Source: Piscinibacter sp. (GTDB lineage: Bacteria; Pseudomonadota; Gammaproteobacteria; Burkholderiales; Burkholderiaceae_C). From it: 64,000 bases of DNA. The position numbers and the translations under genes are program-made. This document shows positions 25,661 to 33,710 of this stretch, in pieces; position 1 is the stretch's first letter; each line of letters begins with the position of its first letter. The stretch spans positions 518,116 to 582,115 of the forward strand of contig JADJJI010000004.1 in the NCBI GenBank assembly GCA_016706565.1, given 5' to 3'. The notes under the pieces are model-generated. The model had not been told where the DNA came from and searched no databases. It was given only the letters and a program-made list of their open reading frames with translations.

Positions 25661-26056
25661 CTAGGCCCACACATCTCCAACGCACTTGCCGTCGCGTGGC
25701 AAGTCGTCGAACTTGTCGAGGCCATCGAAGTGATCGATGGGCACCTTGGCGATGGGGTCGGGTTCGGTGAGGCGCAGGTTGACGGCAATGCGGCGTTTGC
25801 CTTCCGGCGTGAGTTGCTGGCCCCGCCAGAACGCGACGCAGCCGCACGTGGCGCAGAAGTGAAACTCGACCCCCTTGCCACGGATGTAGGCCTTGGTTGG
25901 ACCGGCTACCTTGATGCCCTCGTTCTCGAAGTCATAGATCCAGAGGACGCCATAACGGCGGCACACGGTGCAGTTGCAGGCCGTAGCGCCCTCGGGAAGA
26001 ACTGGGTGAGTCCAGTCCCATGTGACTGCACCGCAGTGACACGAGCCATGAAGCAT
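25661..26056 (-). CDS. GFA family zinc protein
   Basis: 131 residues. HGSCHCGAVTW, ACNCTVCRRYGVLW and FCATCGC are the zinc-ligand sites. Stops 27 bp right of the distal attC. ATG at 26056 after AGGAGAATCAG. Unlike most cassettes, the next attC to the right lies beyond a second gene (26229). Confidence 0.93.
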   Translation of the reverse strand: MLHGSCHCGAVTWDWTHPVLPEGATACNCTVCRRYGVLWIYDFENEGIKVAGPTKAYIRGKGVEFHFCATCGCVAFWRGQQLTPEGKRRIAVNLRLTEPDPIAKVPIDHFDGLDKFDDLPRDGKCVGDVWA

Positions 26057-26228
26057 CTGATTCTCCTTTGGGGCCGACGCAGCGGCCGAGGTCTGCACTC
26101 GAGCAGGCTGAGCAAAAGCCGAACTGGCTGGCGGCAACGATCTCGTGGGAGAGATTGTCCGCGACGAAGGGGCATTGCAGAAAGCTGAGGTTCGGATCAG
26201 TTCCGCAGACTTCGCACGCCGAGCATGC
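26057..26228 (-). other. Cys-rich relic open frame without start
   Basis: This frame encodes a segment with CSACEVC near its start, then QCPFVADNLSHEIVAASQFGFCSACSS. It follows directly, in frame, after the TGA of the 26229 gene and has no start codon. It may be the 3' end of a lost zinc-binding cassette gene. Confidence 0.4.
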
Positions 26229-26747
26229 TCAGCTGATGAGCTGAAGCTGCCGTAGCTGGGCTTCCAGTTGAGCGATGTTGCCCCAGGGAAGAATGGGCGA
26301 GTTCCGCCGCTCGTCGGGCGGATTGGACGGCAGCGAGTCGGACCAGCCGCCACAGCCGACAAGCGGCAACAGTGGCCGCTTGTGCAACCAAGCCAAACAC
26401 ACTTCGGAGATGGTGCCCGCGCGACCACCGATGACGAGGCAGGCATCTCCGGCCAGCGCCATGAGCAAGTTGCGGGCGTCGCCCATGCCGCAGGGTACGA
26501 CCACGGTTGCCGGCCAATCGGGCGGCGGCATCTGCTCCGGAGGCACGATGCTCAGCACCAACCCTCCGGCCGCAATGGCGCGCTCAGCCGCAACGCGCGT
26601 GGCTGGGCTACCGCAGCCGCTCACTACAGTGATGCCATGGGCTGCCAGCAAAGCGCCTGCAGCTCCGGCCAGCTCGTAGGCGGCTGAGCCTGGCTCTGCG
26701 CTTCCGAGGACGCAAACCTGGGGCCTTCTGATGGGTGAGTGCTGCAC
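26229..26747 (-). CDS. TIGR00725/LOG-like nucleotide-binding family protein
   Basis: 172 residues from a GTG at 26747 (TTG at 26768 possible). VCVLGSAEPGSAAYELAGAAGALLAAHGITVVSG and GGRAGTISEVCLAW match the TIGR00725 family, related to LOG/lysine-decarboxylase-like phosphoribohydrolases, whose PGGxGTxxE motif this varies. Function in this subfamily is unknown. Confidence 0.85.
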   Translation of the reverse strand: MQHSPIRRPQVCVLGSAEPGSAAYELAGAAGALLAAHGITVVSGCGSPATRVAAERAIAAGGLVLSIVPPEQMPPPDWPATVVVPCGMGDARNLLMALAGDACLVIGGRAGTISEVCLAWLHKRPLLPLVGCGGWSDSLPSNPPDERRNSPILPWGNIAQLEAQLRQLQLIS

Positions 26748-26763
26748 GGAGATTGCCTTTGCG

Positions 26764-26822
26764 GCCAAACGTTTGATCCGAGGCGACCGCGGTGGAGGGT
26801 CGCCTCGAGCGAAGAGTCAGGC
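26764..26822 (-). repeat. Short attC (59 bp)
   Basis: gccaaac ... gtcaggc; the stem aggcgaccgc/gtcgcct remains but the long central hairpin is absent. Confidence 0.75.
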
Positions 26823-27272
26823 ATCGGTTCGACGACGCGACAGGGCCTGCAACAGCGCCTCGACTGGCGCACCTTCTGGCCACGTCGGTACGTCTTGGGG
26901 CAACTCTAACCACTGTTGCTTGCGCTTGACCCAGATGTGAGCCACGGCATCCAGTTGATCACTGTGGTCCAGCGTTCCGGCACGAACCACGACTACGCCC
27001 GGCCGGGCACTGTTGGAGTTGTAGATCCGGGTGTGGCAGATGCTGCACATGCGTTGATTGGAGACTCTGCCGCTCGGTGTTGTCAGTTCGTAGACGCTCA
27101 GGGGACCTGTCACGGCCAGCGCCTCTTCAGGCAGAAAAGTCTGCTGGCTGAACGCGCTGCCGCTCCACGTTTGGCAATCAAGGCAATGACAGGCATAAGT
27201 CGTCGGCAATGAGTCCAGAGCAAGCGTGTAGCGCACGGCCCCACAACGGCACCCACCGGCGATGTCTGACAT
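26817..27272 (-). CDS. GFA family zinc protein
   Basis: 151 residues. GGCRCGAVRYTL, YACHCLDCQTWSGSAF and MCSICHTRIY carry the zinc ligands. The stop codon lies inside the downstream attC core, so its last residues (TDA) come from the recombination site. Confidence 0.93.
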   Translation of the reverse strand: MSDIAGGCRCGAVRYTLALDSLPTTYACHCLDCQTWSGSAFSQQTFLPEEALAVTGPLSVYELTTPSGRVSNQRMCSICHTRIYNSNSARPGVVVVRAGTLDHSDQLDAVAHIWVKRKQQWLELPQDVPTWPEGAPVEALLQALSRRRTDA

Positions 27273-27339
27273 GTCTGCCTCCAGAGTTGCACCGAAGTCG
27301 TGTTCGCTGCGATAGCGTGCGGCGATGCTGGTTCCTGAT

Positions 27340-27405
27340 GCCTACCGATTGGGCTGAGCCAGAAGTGCCGTTCCGGTGCAAGTCGGCTCCAGCGAAAGCT
27401 CAGGC
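27340..27405 (-). repeat. Short attC (66 bp)
   Basis: gcctacc ... gctcaggc with the inner arms gtgccgttccggtgc; no distal stem. Confidence 0.7.
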
Positions 27406-27412
27406 GGCACTT

Positions 27413-27850
27413 TCACCCCGAAACAACCTCAGCGGCCAATCGTTCAAGGTTCTGCTCGTTGGCTGCTGCGACGAACTCCGCCAGGCGGTTGTAGTGTTCT
27501 GTGGTGTCGAACGTCTGGCGCCACGCCACGGTCGTGCCTTGCGCGTGAGGCCGAAGTTCGATGGTGAGCACAAAGTGATGCCCACCGAGGTGTTCGACTT
27601 CGAAGAGTTGATCCGCAACGATGCGTGTGAAGCGGCTTTCGTTCGGGTAGTCCTTGCCATCCGGTCCGTGCATCGTTAGAAGCCAGCTGCCACCGGGCAT
27701 GAACTCGTACTTTTGAATCGTGTTCGTGAATCCCGCTGGCCCCCACCACTTGGCGACGCGTGCCGGATCGCGCATTGCGGCGAACACCTGGTCAGGACTT
27801 GCTGCAATGAGCTTGTTCCTGGTGTCCGAACGACTCTCGATGGATTCCAT
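27413..27850 (-). CDS. SRPBCC/AHSA1-like protein
   Basis: 145 residues from the ATG at 27850. MRDPARVAKWWGPAGFTNTIQKYEFMPGGSWLLTMHGPDGKDYPN is the classic AHSA1 signature. Likely a small-molecule-binding or stress-linked protein; ligand unknown. Confidence 0.92.
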   Translation of the reverse strand: MESIESRSDTRNKLIAASPDQVFAAMRDPARVAKWWGPAGFTNTIQKYEFMPGGSWLLTMHGPDGKDYPNESRFTRIVADQLFEVEHLGGHHFVLTIELRPHAQGTTVAWRQTFDTTEHYNRLAEFVAAANEQNLERLAAEVVSG

Positions 27851-27890
27851 TGCTTCTCCCGGCATGGTGCAGCGCTTGCCCCGAGAGGCC

Positions 27891-27957
27891 GATGATAGGA
27901 ACAACGGCCTTGCGGTCCAAGTGCCAAGCCGGTGCGAGTCGGCTTCAGCGAAGGGTC
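27891..27957 (-). repeat. attC right half only
   Basis: From gatgatag through ccaagtgccaagccgg to gtcaggc is intact; the gcctaacgtttgagctga arm is missing, so the site is probably inactive. Confidence 0.7.
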
Positions 27958-28396
27958 AGGCCGCACTGTCTTGACCTGCAGACGACCCGCCGCTGGACTG
28001 TGCAGGCGCACAGGCCAGTGGATTGGCAAGGAACAGCCAACCCACTGCAAGCGCGCCAGGGATGGCGAGGAACCAGTGTTGGCTACCTGTTAGCCAGTTG
28101 CCCGCTGCCCCAAGAAGCACGCCGATGCCCACAACCGCGAGCAGCGCAATGGCTCGGGGGCCGGTGTTTGGAGGGGCAGAACGGCGTGCGCGCTGAACGA
28201 GAGAGACGGCAGCCAGGCCAACGAGCAGTAGTGCCCAGGCGCCAACAGAGAGCATCGCGAACGACGCTAGAGCATCCTTTCCGCAGATGAACCGGAGGTA
28301 AGGCTCAGGCTCCTCACAGCCGAACGCCAATAGAGCGAAGGCGATACCGGGGCCAAGATGCAGGATGGTGAGGCTGTAAACCAGAGCGCGAAGCAT
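27956..28396 (-). CDS. Four-helix membrane protein
   Basis: 146 residues with hydrophobic segments at about 8-25, 44-65, 82-97 and 108-126. Three or four cysteines; C-terminal SAA supplied by attC. Family not recognised. Confidence 0.65.
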   Translation of the reverse strand: MLRALVYSLTILHLGPGIAFALLAFGCEEPEPYLRFICGKDALASFAMLSVGAWALLLVGLAAVSLVQRARRSAPPNTGPRAIALLAVVGIGVLLGAAGNWLTGSQHWFLAIPGALAVGWLFLANPLACAPAQSSGGSSAGQDSAA

Positions 28397-28433
28397 TTCA
28401 AGAACGGCCCAGATGGGCAGGGTGACGGACTGT

Positions 28434-28563
28434 GCAACCTGGCGTTTGAGCTGAGGGGCCGGAACCGGACTGGCGCCTGGCCCGCGAGGCGGATGATGTA
28501 CCAAGCCAGGAAGCGGGCCAAGTGCCATGCCGGTGCGAGCCGGCTCCAGCGAAGGGTTAGGGC
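28434..28563 (-). repeat. attC site (130 bp)
   Basis: R' arm decayed to acctggc followed by gtttgagctgag; R'' gttaggg intact. Confidence 0.85.
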
Positions 28564-29024
28564 GCACTCTTTGCACCGGCCGACCAGAAGTACTTGATGT
28601 CTTCGAGCTGCCACGTGGGCTCGAACCCGTGTTGGACTGCTGCGAAGCCATGGCTCTCATAGAAGGCCTGGGCAGCCAGGTTCTTCTTGAAGGTGTACAG
28701 CCAGAGGCTCCCGCTGGAGTTCTGTTTGGCCCATTGCAACAGCCGACTCCCGACGCCGCGCCGCTGGCAGCCGGGCCGAACATACAACTGACTGACCGAC
28801 TCGCTGGAGGCGGCAATGAAGCCCAGCAGTTGCTGGCCAGACAGAGCCAGTTGAACCTTGTTCTGCGGAAGTACCGACCGAAGGAAGTACTCCATCTGCT
28901 CCTGCAGCGGATGCGGATCGGTGATTCCCAGCGCAGTCTCGAAGCTCGACCGCCACATTGGCACCAGCTCGCCGAGCCATGGCTCGCTGTACGCAACGAT
29001 CTCGACTTGCGGCGACGCAGCCAC
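28557..29024 (-). CDS. GNAT family N-acetyltransferase
   Basis: 155 residues. SVSQLYVRPGCQRRGVGSRLLQWAK is the acetyl-CoA loop; AAQAFYESHGFAAVQHGFEPTW the end signature. attC supplies the last residues SAP and the TAA stop. Confidence 0.92.
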   Translation of the reverse strand: MAASPQVEIVAYSEPWLGELVPMWRSSFETALGITDPHPLQEQMEYFLRSVLPQNKVQLALSGQQLLGFIAASSESVSQLYVRPGCQRRGVGSRLLQWAKQNSSGSLWLYTFKKNLAAQAFYESHGFAAVQHGFEPTWQLEDIKYFWSAGAKSAP

Positions 29025-29030
29025 CTGTGT

Positions 29031-29160
29031 GCCCTAACGTTTGAACTGAGGGGCCGCAAGCGGATGGGTGCTTGGCCCGCGGGGCGGAGCAAAGACCGGC
29101 AGCGCCTCGCGGGCCAGGTGCCAGGCCGGTGGAGGCTCCTGCTCGAGCGAAAGGTCAGCC
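29031..29160 (-). repeat. attC site (130 bp)
   Basis: gccctaac ... gtcagcc. Its outer cgcac matches gtgcg at the other end of its cassette (29673-29678), including the G/C swap in the core. Confidence 0.85.
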
Positions 29161-29169
29161 CGCACTTGG

Positions 29170-29664
29170 TTACCTTGGCACTGACGACTGCGCTGAAGCT
29201 GGGCGACCTGCTTCGAGCTGCTGGAGCGCGGGAACAATGCCGTCCGTCCAGCCTTGCAGCCCGGCTTGGCGAGCGACTACCTGCCTGTTGCGCACGATCT
29301 CGAAGAGCGGCACAGGCGGACTGAGTTGGTAGCGCTCTCGGCGAGCTTGGTACAGGTACTGGAGCTCGGCCGGATACAGCAGCTCAGACTCGCTGCCGTG
29401 CAGACTCTTGCGCTCGACATAGACCACGTTGAGATGCGGCCAGCGTTGAGGCAGTTGCTGGGCCACTGCCAGGCCTGACGGCGACTCGCGCCAGACCCTG
29501 CAAACCGGGCAGTTCTCGGCCGTATGAACAACAAGAGTGACTTGCTCGTCGCGGCTGAGCGCGCCGGACGAGTGCCCGACGGGCTCGGCAGCGGAAGTTT
29601 GCGCCGCCACCTGCATGGCTAGCGCAGAAGCGAGCAAGGTGAAGACGACGATCGCGCTGCGCAT
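29170..29664 (-). CDS. Exported thioredoxin-fold protein
   Basis: 164 residues, signal peptide ending AMQVAAQ. LVVHTAENCPVCRVWRE contains a CPVC redox motif and PPVPLFEIVRNRQVVARQAG carries the cis-Pro strand of a thioredoxin fold. Probably a periplasmic thiol oxidoreductase or relative. Confidence 0.75.
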   Translation of the reverse strand: MRSAIVVFTLLASALAMQVAAQTSAAEPVGHSSGALSRDEQVTLVVHTAENCPVCRVWRESPSGLAVAQQLPQRWPHLNVVYVERKSLHGSESELLYPAELQYLYQARRERYQLSPPVPLFEIVRNRQVVARQAGLQGWTDGIVPALQQLEAGRPASAQSSVPR

Positions 29665-29677
29665 CTTTGGCGGCTGT

Positions 29678-29738
29678 GCGGGCTGAGGTTTGAGCTGAGG
29701 GGCCGGTGGAGGTCCACGCTCGAGCGAAGGGCAAGAGC
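29678..29738 (-). repeat. Short degenerate attC (61 bp)
   Basis: gggctgaggtttgagctgag ... gagcgaagggcaagagc; both cores diverged and the distal stem is lost. Confidence 0.6.
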
Positions 29739-29766
29739 TCACTGTGCAGCCGGCCTATCGCTTCGA

Positions 29767-30183
29767 CTACTCGGACGCCAGCTTCCCTTTCACATGACGA
29801 GCAAAGCTGTCCAGGATTGCCTGCCAACCTGTGCGCTGTTGGTCCTCGGAGTGAGTCGACTCACTGTCGAAGGTGACAGTCACGGTGACTCCCTGAACAC
29901 CTTGCGAAAACTCGACGACTCCGACCCGGTCGCCGAAGGTGTACTCAATGAGCTGATGTGGCACGACCTTGGTGTATTCGCCCGCGAAGTCGAATCCGAA
30001 GGATCCATCCTTGGCTTCCATTCGCGAGGAGAACGTGCCACCCGGACGCAGATCGACTGAGGCAGCGGTGGTATGCCAGTCCGCAGAGGCCGTGTTCCAG
30101 AGCTTGATGTCCTCCGGAGTCGTGTACGCGCGCCAAACCTCGTGAATCGGCGCGGCGACGATGGTGGAAACGACAATCTTCAT
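29767..30183 (-). CDS. SRPBCC/AHSA1-like protein
   Basis: 138 residues from the ATG at 30183. VSTIVAAPIHEVWRAYTTPEDIKLWNTASADWHTT and the FDFAGEYTKVVPHQLIEYTFGD motif define the AHSA1 branch. The C-terminus GWQAILDSFARHVKGK is the long helix of the fold. Confidence 0.93.
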   Translation of the reverse strand: MKIVVSTIVAAPIHEVWRAYTTPEDIKLWNTASADWHTTAASVDLRPGGTFSSRMEAKDGSFGFDFAGEYTKVVPHQLIEYTFGDRVGVVEFSQGVQGVTVTVTFDSESTHSEDQQRTGWQAILDSFARHVKGKLASE

Positions 30184-30219
30184 GAGGGCTCCGTGGCATG
30201 GCGGGTGTCGTGTGGTGAG

Positions 30220-30345
30220 GCCTAACGTTCGAGCAGAGCCGCGAGCGCCGGTGTGTCGCTTGACACGCTGCACGGATGATGGACCAGAGAGGGAAGCGGG
30301 CCAAGTGCCATGCCGGTGCGAGTCGGCTCGAGCGAAGGGTCAGGC
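30220..30345 (-). repeat. attC site (126 bp)
   Basis: gcctaac ... gtcaggc; outer gcgtcat pairs with atgacgc at the 5' end of its cassette (30777-30783). Confidence 0.93.
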
Positions 30346-30777
30346 GTCATTCTTGTTCGCCGAGCGCAGCTTGAGCCAGCTTGTGACCGACGCGATGCTC
30401 GGCGCCAGCCAGAGTGAGAGCCACAAGCCAGCCAGTACAGCAAGTGCCAGCGAGTTCGCACCGGAGCGAGTCACTCCGTAGATCACCGCCAAGGCAATTG
30501 CAGTGATGGCAAACGCTGAGGCGATGTACATGTAGAGGAGCTGGGGCAGAAAGACGCGTGCCAGATGGGCCAACGAGACGCCAATCAACCTGAGCCTGCC
30601 CTGGCGAAAGACGAGCCAGCAAATGACCGAGGCGACAACGAGCGAACTTGCGGCCAGCTGAAGCCAGAACACAGTTGTCCATTCGGCTCGGCCGCGAACG
30701 AAGAGCACCAAAATGACTGAGCAGGCGAGGGCGCTCAGTGCGAACACGACGCGAAGAGTGTGAGCGGGGGCGGTCAT
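30340..30777 (-). CDS. Four-helix membrane protein
   Basis: 145 residues with segments near 10-25, 35-57, 70-95 and 105-125. No charged catalytic motif. The attC core provides the C-terminal DA and stop. Family not recognised. Confidence 0.65.
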   Translation of the reverse strand: MTAPAHTLRVVFALSALACSVILVLFVRGRAEWTTVFWLQLAASSLVVASVICWLVFRQGRLRLIGVSLAHLARVFLPQLLYMYIASAFAITAIALAVIYGVTRSGANSLALAVLAGLWLSLWLAPSIASVTSWLKLRSANKNDA

Positions 30778-30780
30778 GAC

Positions 30781-30817
30781 GCCTGACGTTTGCGCTGAGC
30801 GGGCGAAGGGTTAGGGC
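30781..30817 (-). repeat. Minimal attC remnant (37 bp)
   Basis: gcctgacgtttgcgctgagc joined directly to gggcgaagggttaggg: both cores and one short arm each, with no stem or loop between. Confidence 0.75.
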
Positions 30818-31206
30818 GCACCTGCCGTGCGGAGAATGCACCAAGCACCGAACCCCAGCATTGGCACGAAGGTGAGGATCATGCCAATGGCACGGGGGAG
30901 CCCCCAGCCCTTGAGAATGAGTATGGCCGCATGCATCAGCCGGCCAACAAGAAGAGATGTGCCTCCCGCACACAAGAGCCATGCCGGAGCGCCTGTGAGC
31001 TCGGCTGCAAGCATCGCCAGCAAGACAATGGGGACGGTTTCCGTGTAGTTCCCGTGCGCGCGCATGCGACGCAGAAGAGTCGGGTCACCGCCGTCAAAGA
31101 ACTGGATGCCTGTACGCGCACGCCTGTAGCCGACCATGACGGTGAGGGGAATCTGAAGCAAGACGAAGATGCCGATGAACAAGAGGGAGATGTTGATGCT
31201 TGGCAT
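30811..31206 (-). CDS. MAPEG family membrane protein
   Basis: 131 residues, four membrane segments. RRMRAHGNYTETVPIVLLAMLAAEL is the MAPEG signature, including the conserved R-x-x-N/H-x-N-x-x-E pattern. The gene runs straight into the minimal attC, which supplies GAP-stop. Confidence 0.92.
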   Translation of the reverse strand: MPSINISLLFIGIFVLLQIPLTVMVGYRRARTGIQFFDGGDPTLLRRMRAHGNYTETVPIVLLAMLAAELTGAPAWLLCAGGTSLLVGRLMHAAILILKGWGLPRAIGMILTFVPMLGFGAWCILRTAGAP

Positions 31207-31242
31207 TTCGTCAATCTCAGGTCGGCGTGTGTCGAATGTGCG

Positions 31243-31371
31243 GCCTAGCGTTTGAGCTGAGCGGGCCCATGCCGGTAGGGCGCTCGGGCCGCGAGGCGGA
31301 GGATAAGCCTGAAGAGCCGCGCGGCCCAGGTGCCATGCCGGTGGAGGTCCGCCTCGAGCCAGGGGTGAGGC
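31243..31371 (-). repeat. attC site (129 bp)
   Basis: gcctagc ... gtgaggc; belongs to the reversed VOC cassette on its right (cgtcac/gtgacg ends match). Confidence 0.92.
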
Positions 31372-31508
31372 GTCACCGCGGGTTTGCGCTCGCGGAGTAC
31401 TGCTGCTGGCGCCAAGGCAGAGAGAGGCATAAGCTGACGAGCCGGCCGGAGTGGCTTGGCAGGCGCCAGGTGGCTGGAACGTGGCCGGATCGAGCGAAAG
31501 GACTTCGT

Positions 31509-31895
31509 ATGCTGTCCAGTGCCTCTGTCACAACGATGCTTCCGGTCAAGGACATAGACCGTGCCCGGGCCTTCTACGAGGGCTGCTTGGGACTGAAACC
31601 GGGTGGCCTCCGGCCCGACGGCAAGTTTGTCTACGTGGTGGGTGGCAGCACGCTGGCGCTGTTCCCCAAGCCGGAAGGGACCAAAGCAGACCATACCGCG
31701 ATCAGCTTCCGCGTCAATGACATTGCCGTCAGCATTGAAGAGCTGAAACGTACGGGGGTGGTGTTCGAGGACTACGATTTCCCCGGGCTGAAGACTGTGA
31801 ATCACGTCTGCGTGCTTGGAGCCGAGAAGGCAGCCTGGTTCAAGGACACAGAAGGGAACTACCTGTGCATCCACGAAGACCTTCCGCAGGGATAG
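31509..31895 (+). CDS. VOC family protein in a reversed cassette
   Basis: 128 residues from ATG 31509 after cgaaaggacttcgt. TTMLPVKDIDRARAFYEGCLGLKPGG and AWFKDTEGNYLCIHEDL are the two VOC half-motifs. The gene faces intI, so read-through from the array promoter cannot express it; its 137-bp leader may hold a promoter of its own. Confidence 0.93.
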   Translation: MLSSASVTTMLPVKDIDRARAFYEGCLGLKPGGLRPDGKFVYVVGGSTLALFPKPEGTKADHTAISFRVNDIAVSIEELKRTGVVFEDYDFPGLKTVNHVCVLGAEKAAWFKDTEGNYLCIHEDLPQG

Positions 31896-31912
31896 CGCAC
31901 AGGGCCTGTGAC

Positions 31913-32039
31913 GCCTGACGTTTGAGCTGAGCCGGCCGCGCTGGCATGGCGCTAGGCCCGCGAGGCCGGTGACCAGAACCACGGGCTAGCGGGCCAAGTG
32001 CCATGCCGGTGGCGGTCCCGCTCGAGCGAAGGGTTAGGC
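31913..32039 (-). repeat. attC site (127 bp)
   Basis: gcctgac ... gttaggc; outer ccgcaa is matched by ttgcgg at 32482-32487, a rare variant shared by both ends of one cassette. Confidence 0.93.
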
Positions 32040-32070
32040 CGCAACTCCCGAGCTAGCCGCTGGGCTGGAG

Positions 32071-32475
32071 TCAAGGGCCGCACCACTGCTCTTCGCAGGG
32101 GAGACCATCGTTGTCACCGTCCATCTTCACCCCGGGACAGTTGGCGAGGAAGTACTTGGCTTCGGCGCATGATCGCATCTGGGAGCAGTACTTTCTTCCG
32201 TCGCAACTGAAGCCGCCGGGCGTGGCTGCCCGCGCAGGAGGGGCTTCTCTCGGGGCTGCAGTTGCGGCAGACGCGGCTGAGGCGCGGCGCTTCCTTTCGG
32301 CGGCGTTCAGCTCCTCGAGCGTGGGATCCTTTCGAGCTTGGTTCGAAGGGCAAGGAGCCTGCTGATACGTGACACTGCCATTGATGACGCACTTGTTCAT
32401 CGGCGCGGCGTGAACACCAGAGGCGGCAGCAACGAAAGCTGCGAACGCACAAAGCAGCGGTGAGATGTTTCGCAT
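32071..32475 (-). CDS. Exported protein with DUF4124-like and excalibur domains
   Basis: 134 residues with a signal peptide ending ASGVHAAP. MNKCVINGSVTYQQAPC is DUF4124-like; the C-terminal GFSCDGRKYCSQMRSCAEAKYFLANCPGVKMDGDNDGLPCEEQWC is an excalibur calcium-binding domain with a DxDNDG loop. Envelope protein of unknown role. Confidence 0.9.
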   Translation of the reverse strand: MRNISPLLCAFAAFVAAASGVHAAPMNKCVINGSVTYQQAPCPSNQARKDPTLEELNAAERKRRASAASAATAAPREAPPARAATPGGFSCDGRKYCSQMRSCAEAKYFLANCPGVKMDGDNDGLPCEEQWCGP

Positions 32476-32484
32476 GGTCTTGCG

Positions 32485-32613
32485 GCCTAACGTTTGAGCT
32501 GAGCGGGCAGGAACGGGCATGGTGCCTGGGCCGCGAGGTGCAGCATAGACCATGGGCGGCTCGCGGCCCAGGTGCCATGCCGATGGAGTTCCGCCTCGAG
32601 CGAAGGGTCAGGC
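32485..32613 (-). repeat. attC site (129 bp)
   Basis: gcctaac ... gtcaggc; loop type ggtgcagcatagaccat. Its outer trinucleotide does not match the other end of its cassette at 33094. Confidence 0.93.
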
Positions 32614-33066
32614 AGCACTGCCGGCTTCGCACAACGCCTTGAGCCGCTGAAGCGCCTTGGGCCAGGCCTCAGAGATGTTCTGCTCAAACTCCTCCGTGGC
32701 GTCCTGATCGACCACAAGCCTGGTTCCTGTAGGCGTAGCGATGAACGTGTAGTTCTCGTAGGCTGGTGCCCAAGCGCGGACAGACTCACTCTGCGTGTCC
32801 TCGACGCCGTTGATGATGTAGCCGAGGTGTCGAATGGATGTGAACTCGTTTGTCTTGTGTTCTGCGATCTCGGACACCATGCCATCGCCAGACGGTGACA
32901 TGAACTTGATTCGTTGGCCCTGTTGCCAGACGCCCTCGTAGTAGGAGCCCTCTGCGAAAGGCGAAGTCCAGTCCTTGTAGCTCTCAGGGTCGAGCATGGT
33001 CTGGAAGACCCTGGATGCCGGTGCAGCGATGTCGGCCGAGAACTGGAGTTGCTTTGTAGTCGGCAT
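32608..33066 (-). CDS. SRPBCC/polyketide-cyclase-like protein
   Basis: 152 residues. LQFSADIAAPASRVFQTMLDPESYKDWTSPFAEGSYYEGVWQQGQRIKF is the SRPBCC start; AWPKALQRLKALCE the terminal helix. attC supplies SAA-stop. Confidence 0.9.
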   Translation of the reverse strand: MPTTKQLQFSADIAAPASRVFQTMLDPESYKDWTSPFAEGSYYEGVWQQGQRIKFMSPSGDGMVSEIAEHKTNEFTSIRHLGYIINGVEDTQSESVRAWAPAYENYTFIATPTGTRLVVDQDATEEFEQNISEAWPKALQRLKALCEAGSAA

Positions 33067-33093
33067 ATGCGTACCTCGGGCGTTCTGTGTACG

Positions 33094-33220
33094 GCCTAGC
33101 ATTTGAGCTGAGCCGACCGCGCCGGTGTGGTGCTTGGCCCGCGAGGCGGATGCTAAGCCTGAGCGCTTCGCGGGTCAGGTGCCTTGCCGGGGGCAGTCCG
33201 GCTCGAGCGAAGGGTTAGGC
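33094..33220 (-). repeat. attC site (127 bp)
   Basis: gcctagc ... gttaggc; loop type ggcggatgctaagcc. Confidence 0.93.
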
Positions 33221-33595
33221 CTCAGCGATGGCTGCAATGGACACCTTCAGGCCAGGGATGCGAGCGGGGAGCTTGGCGCCCTGGCGTGCTGGTGGATTCG
33301 AAGGAAACCACTTGAGCCATTCTTCGTTCATGCCGGGGAAGTCGTCTTCCTCCGCCAGCACAACTGTGACGCTGACAAGCTTGTCTAGCGAACTACCTGC
33401 TGCTTCGAGGATGGCTTGAATGTTGAACAGGCACTGACGTGTTTGCTCTTGGATCGTTGTTCCAGTGATCGTGCCGGTGGTGGCGTCTGTTGGCGAAGTA
33501 CCGGAAACGAAGACCAAGCCTGCTGCCTTGACCGCTTGGCTGTAAGTTGGCGGTGGCTTGGCTGCCTTTGGAGTGAATACGATCTGGCGGGCCAA
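33215..33595 (-). CDS. RidA family protein
   Basis: 126 residues. The start is TTG at 33595, supported by GGAGGA six bases upstream. YSQAVKAAGLVFVSGTSPTD and LDKLVSVTVVLAEEDDFPGMNEEWLKWFPSNPPARQGAKL are the RidA/YjgF pattern, with the Arg that enamine deaminases need. Family members hydrolyse reactive enamines or imines; exact subgroup unresolved. Confidence 0.93.
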   Translation of the reverse strand: MARQIVFTPKAAKPPPTYSQAVKAAGLVFVSGTSPTDATTGTITGTTIQEQTRQCLFNIQAILEAAGSSLDKLVSVTVVLAEEDDFPGMNEEWLKWFPSNPPARQGAKLPARIPGLKVSIAAIAEA

Positions 33596-33642
33596 TTTGA
33601 GTCCTCCGATTGAATAGGTAGCGCCAAAGCCGGTGCTCCGAG

Positions 33643-33710
33643 GCCTGACGTTTGAGCTGAGCGAGCGAGTGCCATCCCGATACGAGTCTGCTCGAGCGAA
33701 GGGTTAAGGC
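33643..33710 (-). repeat. Short attC (68 bp)
   Basis: gcctgac ... gttaaggc; arms gcgagtgccatcccg remain, central hairpin absent. Confidence 0.85.

Noticed and set aside
26229-26231. TGA read-through or selenocysteine codon joining the 26229 gene to the Cys-rich frame
   Set aside because: No SECIS-like hairpin seen, and TIGR00725-type proteins end at about this length.
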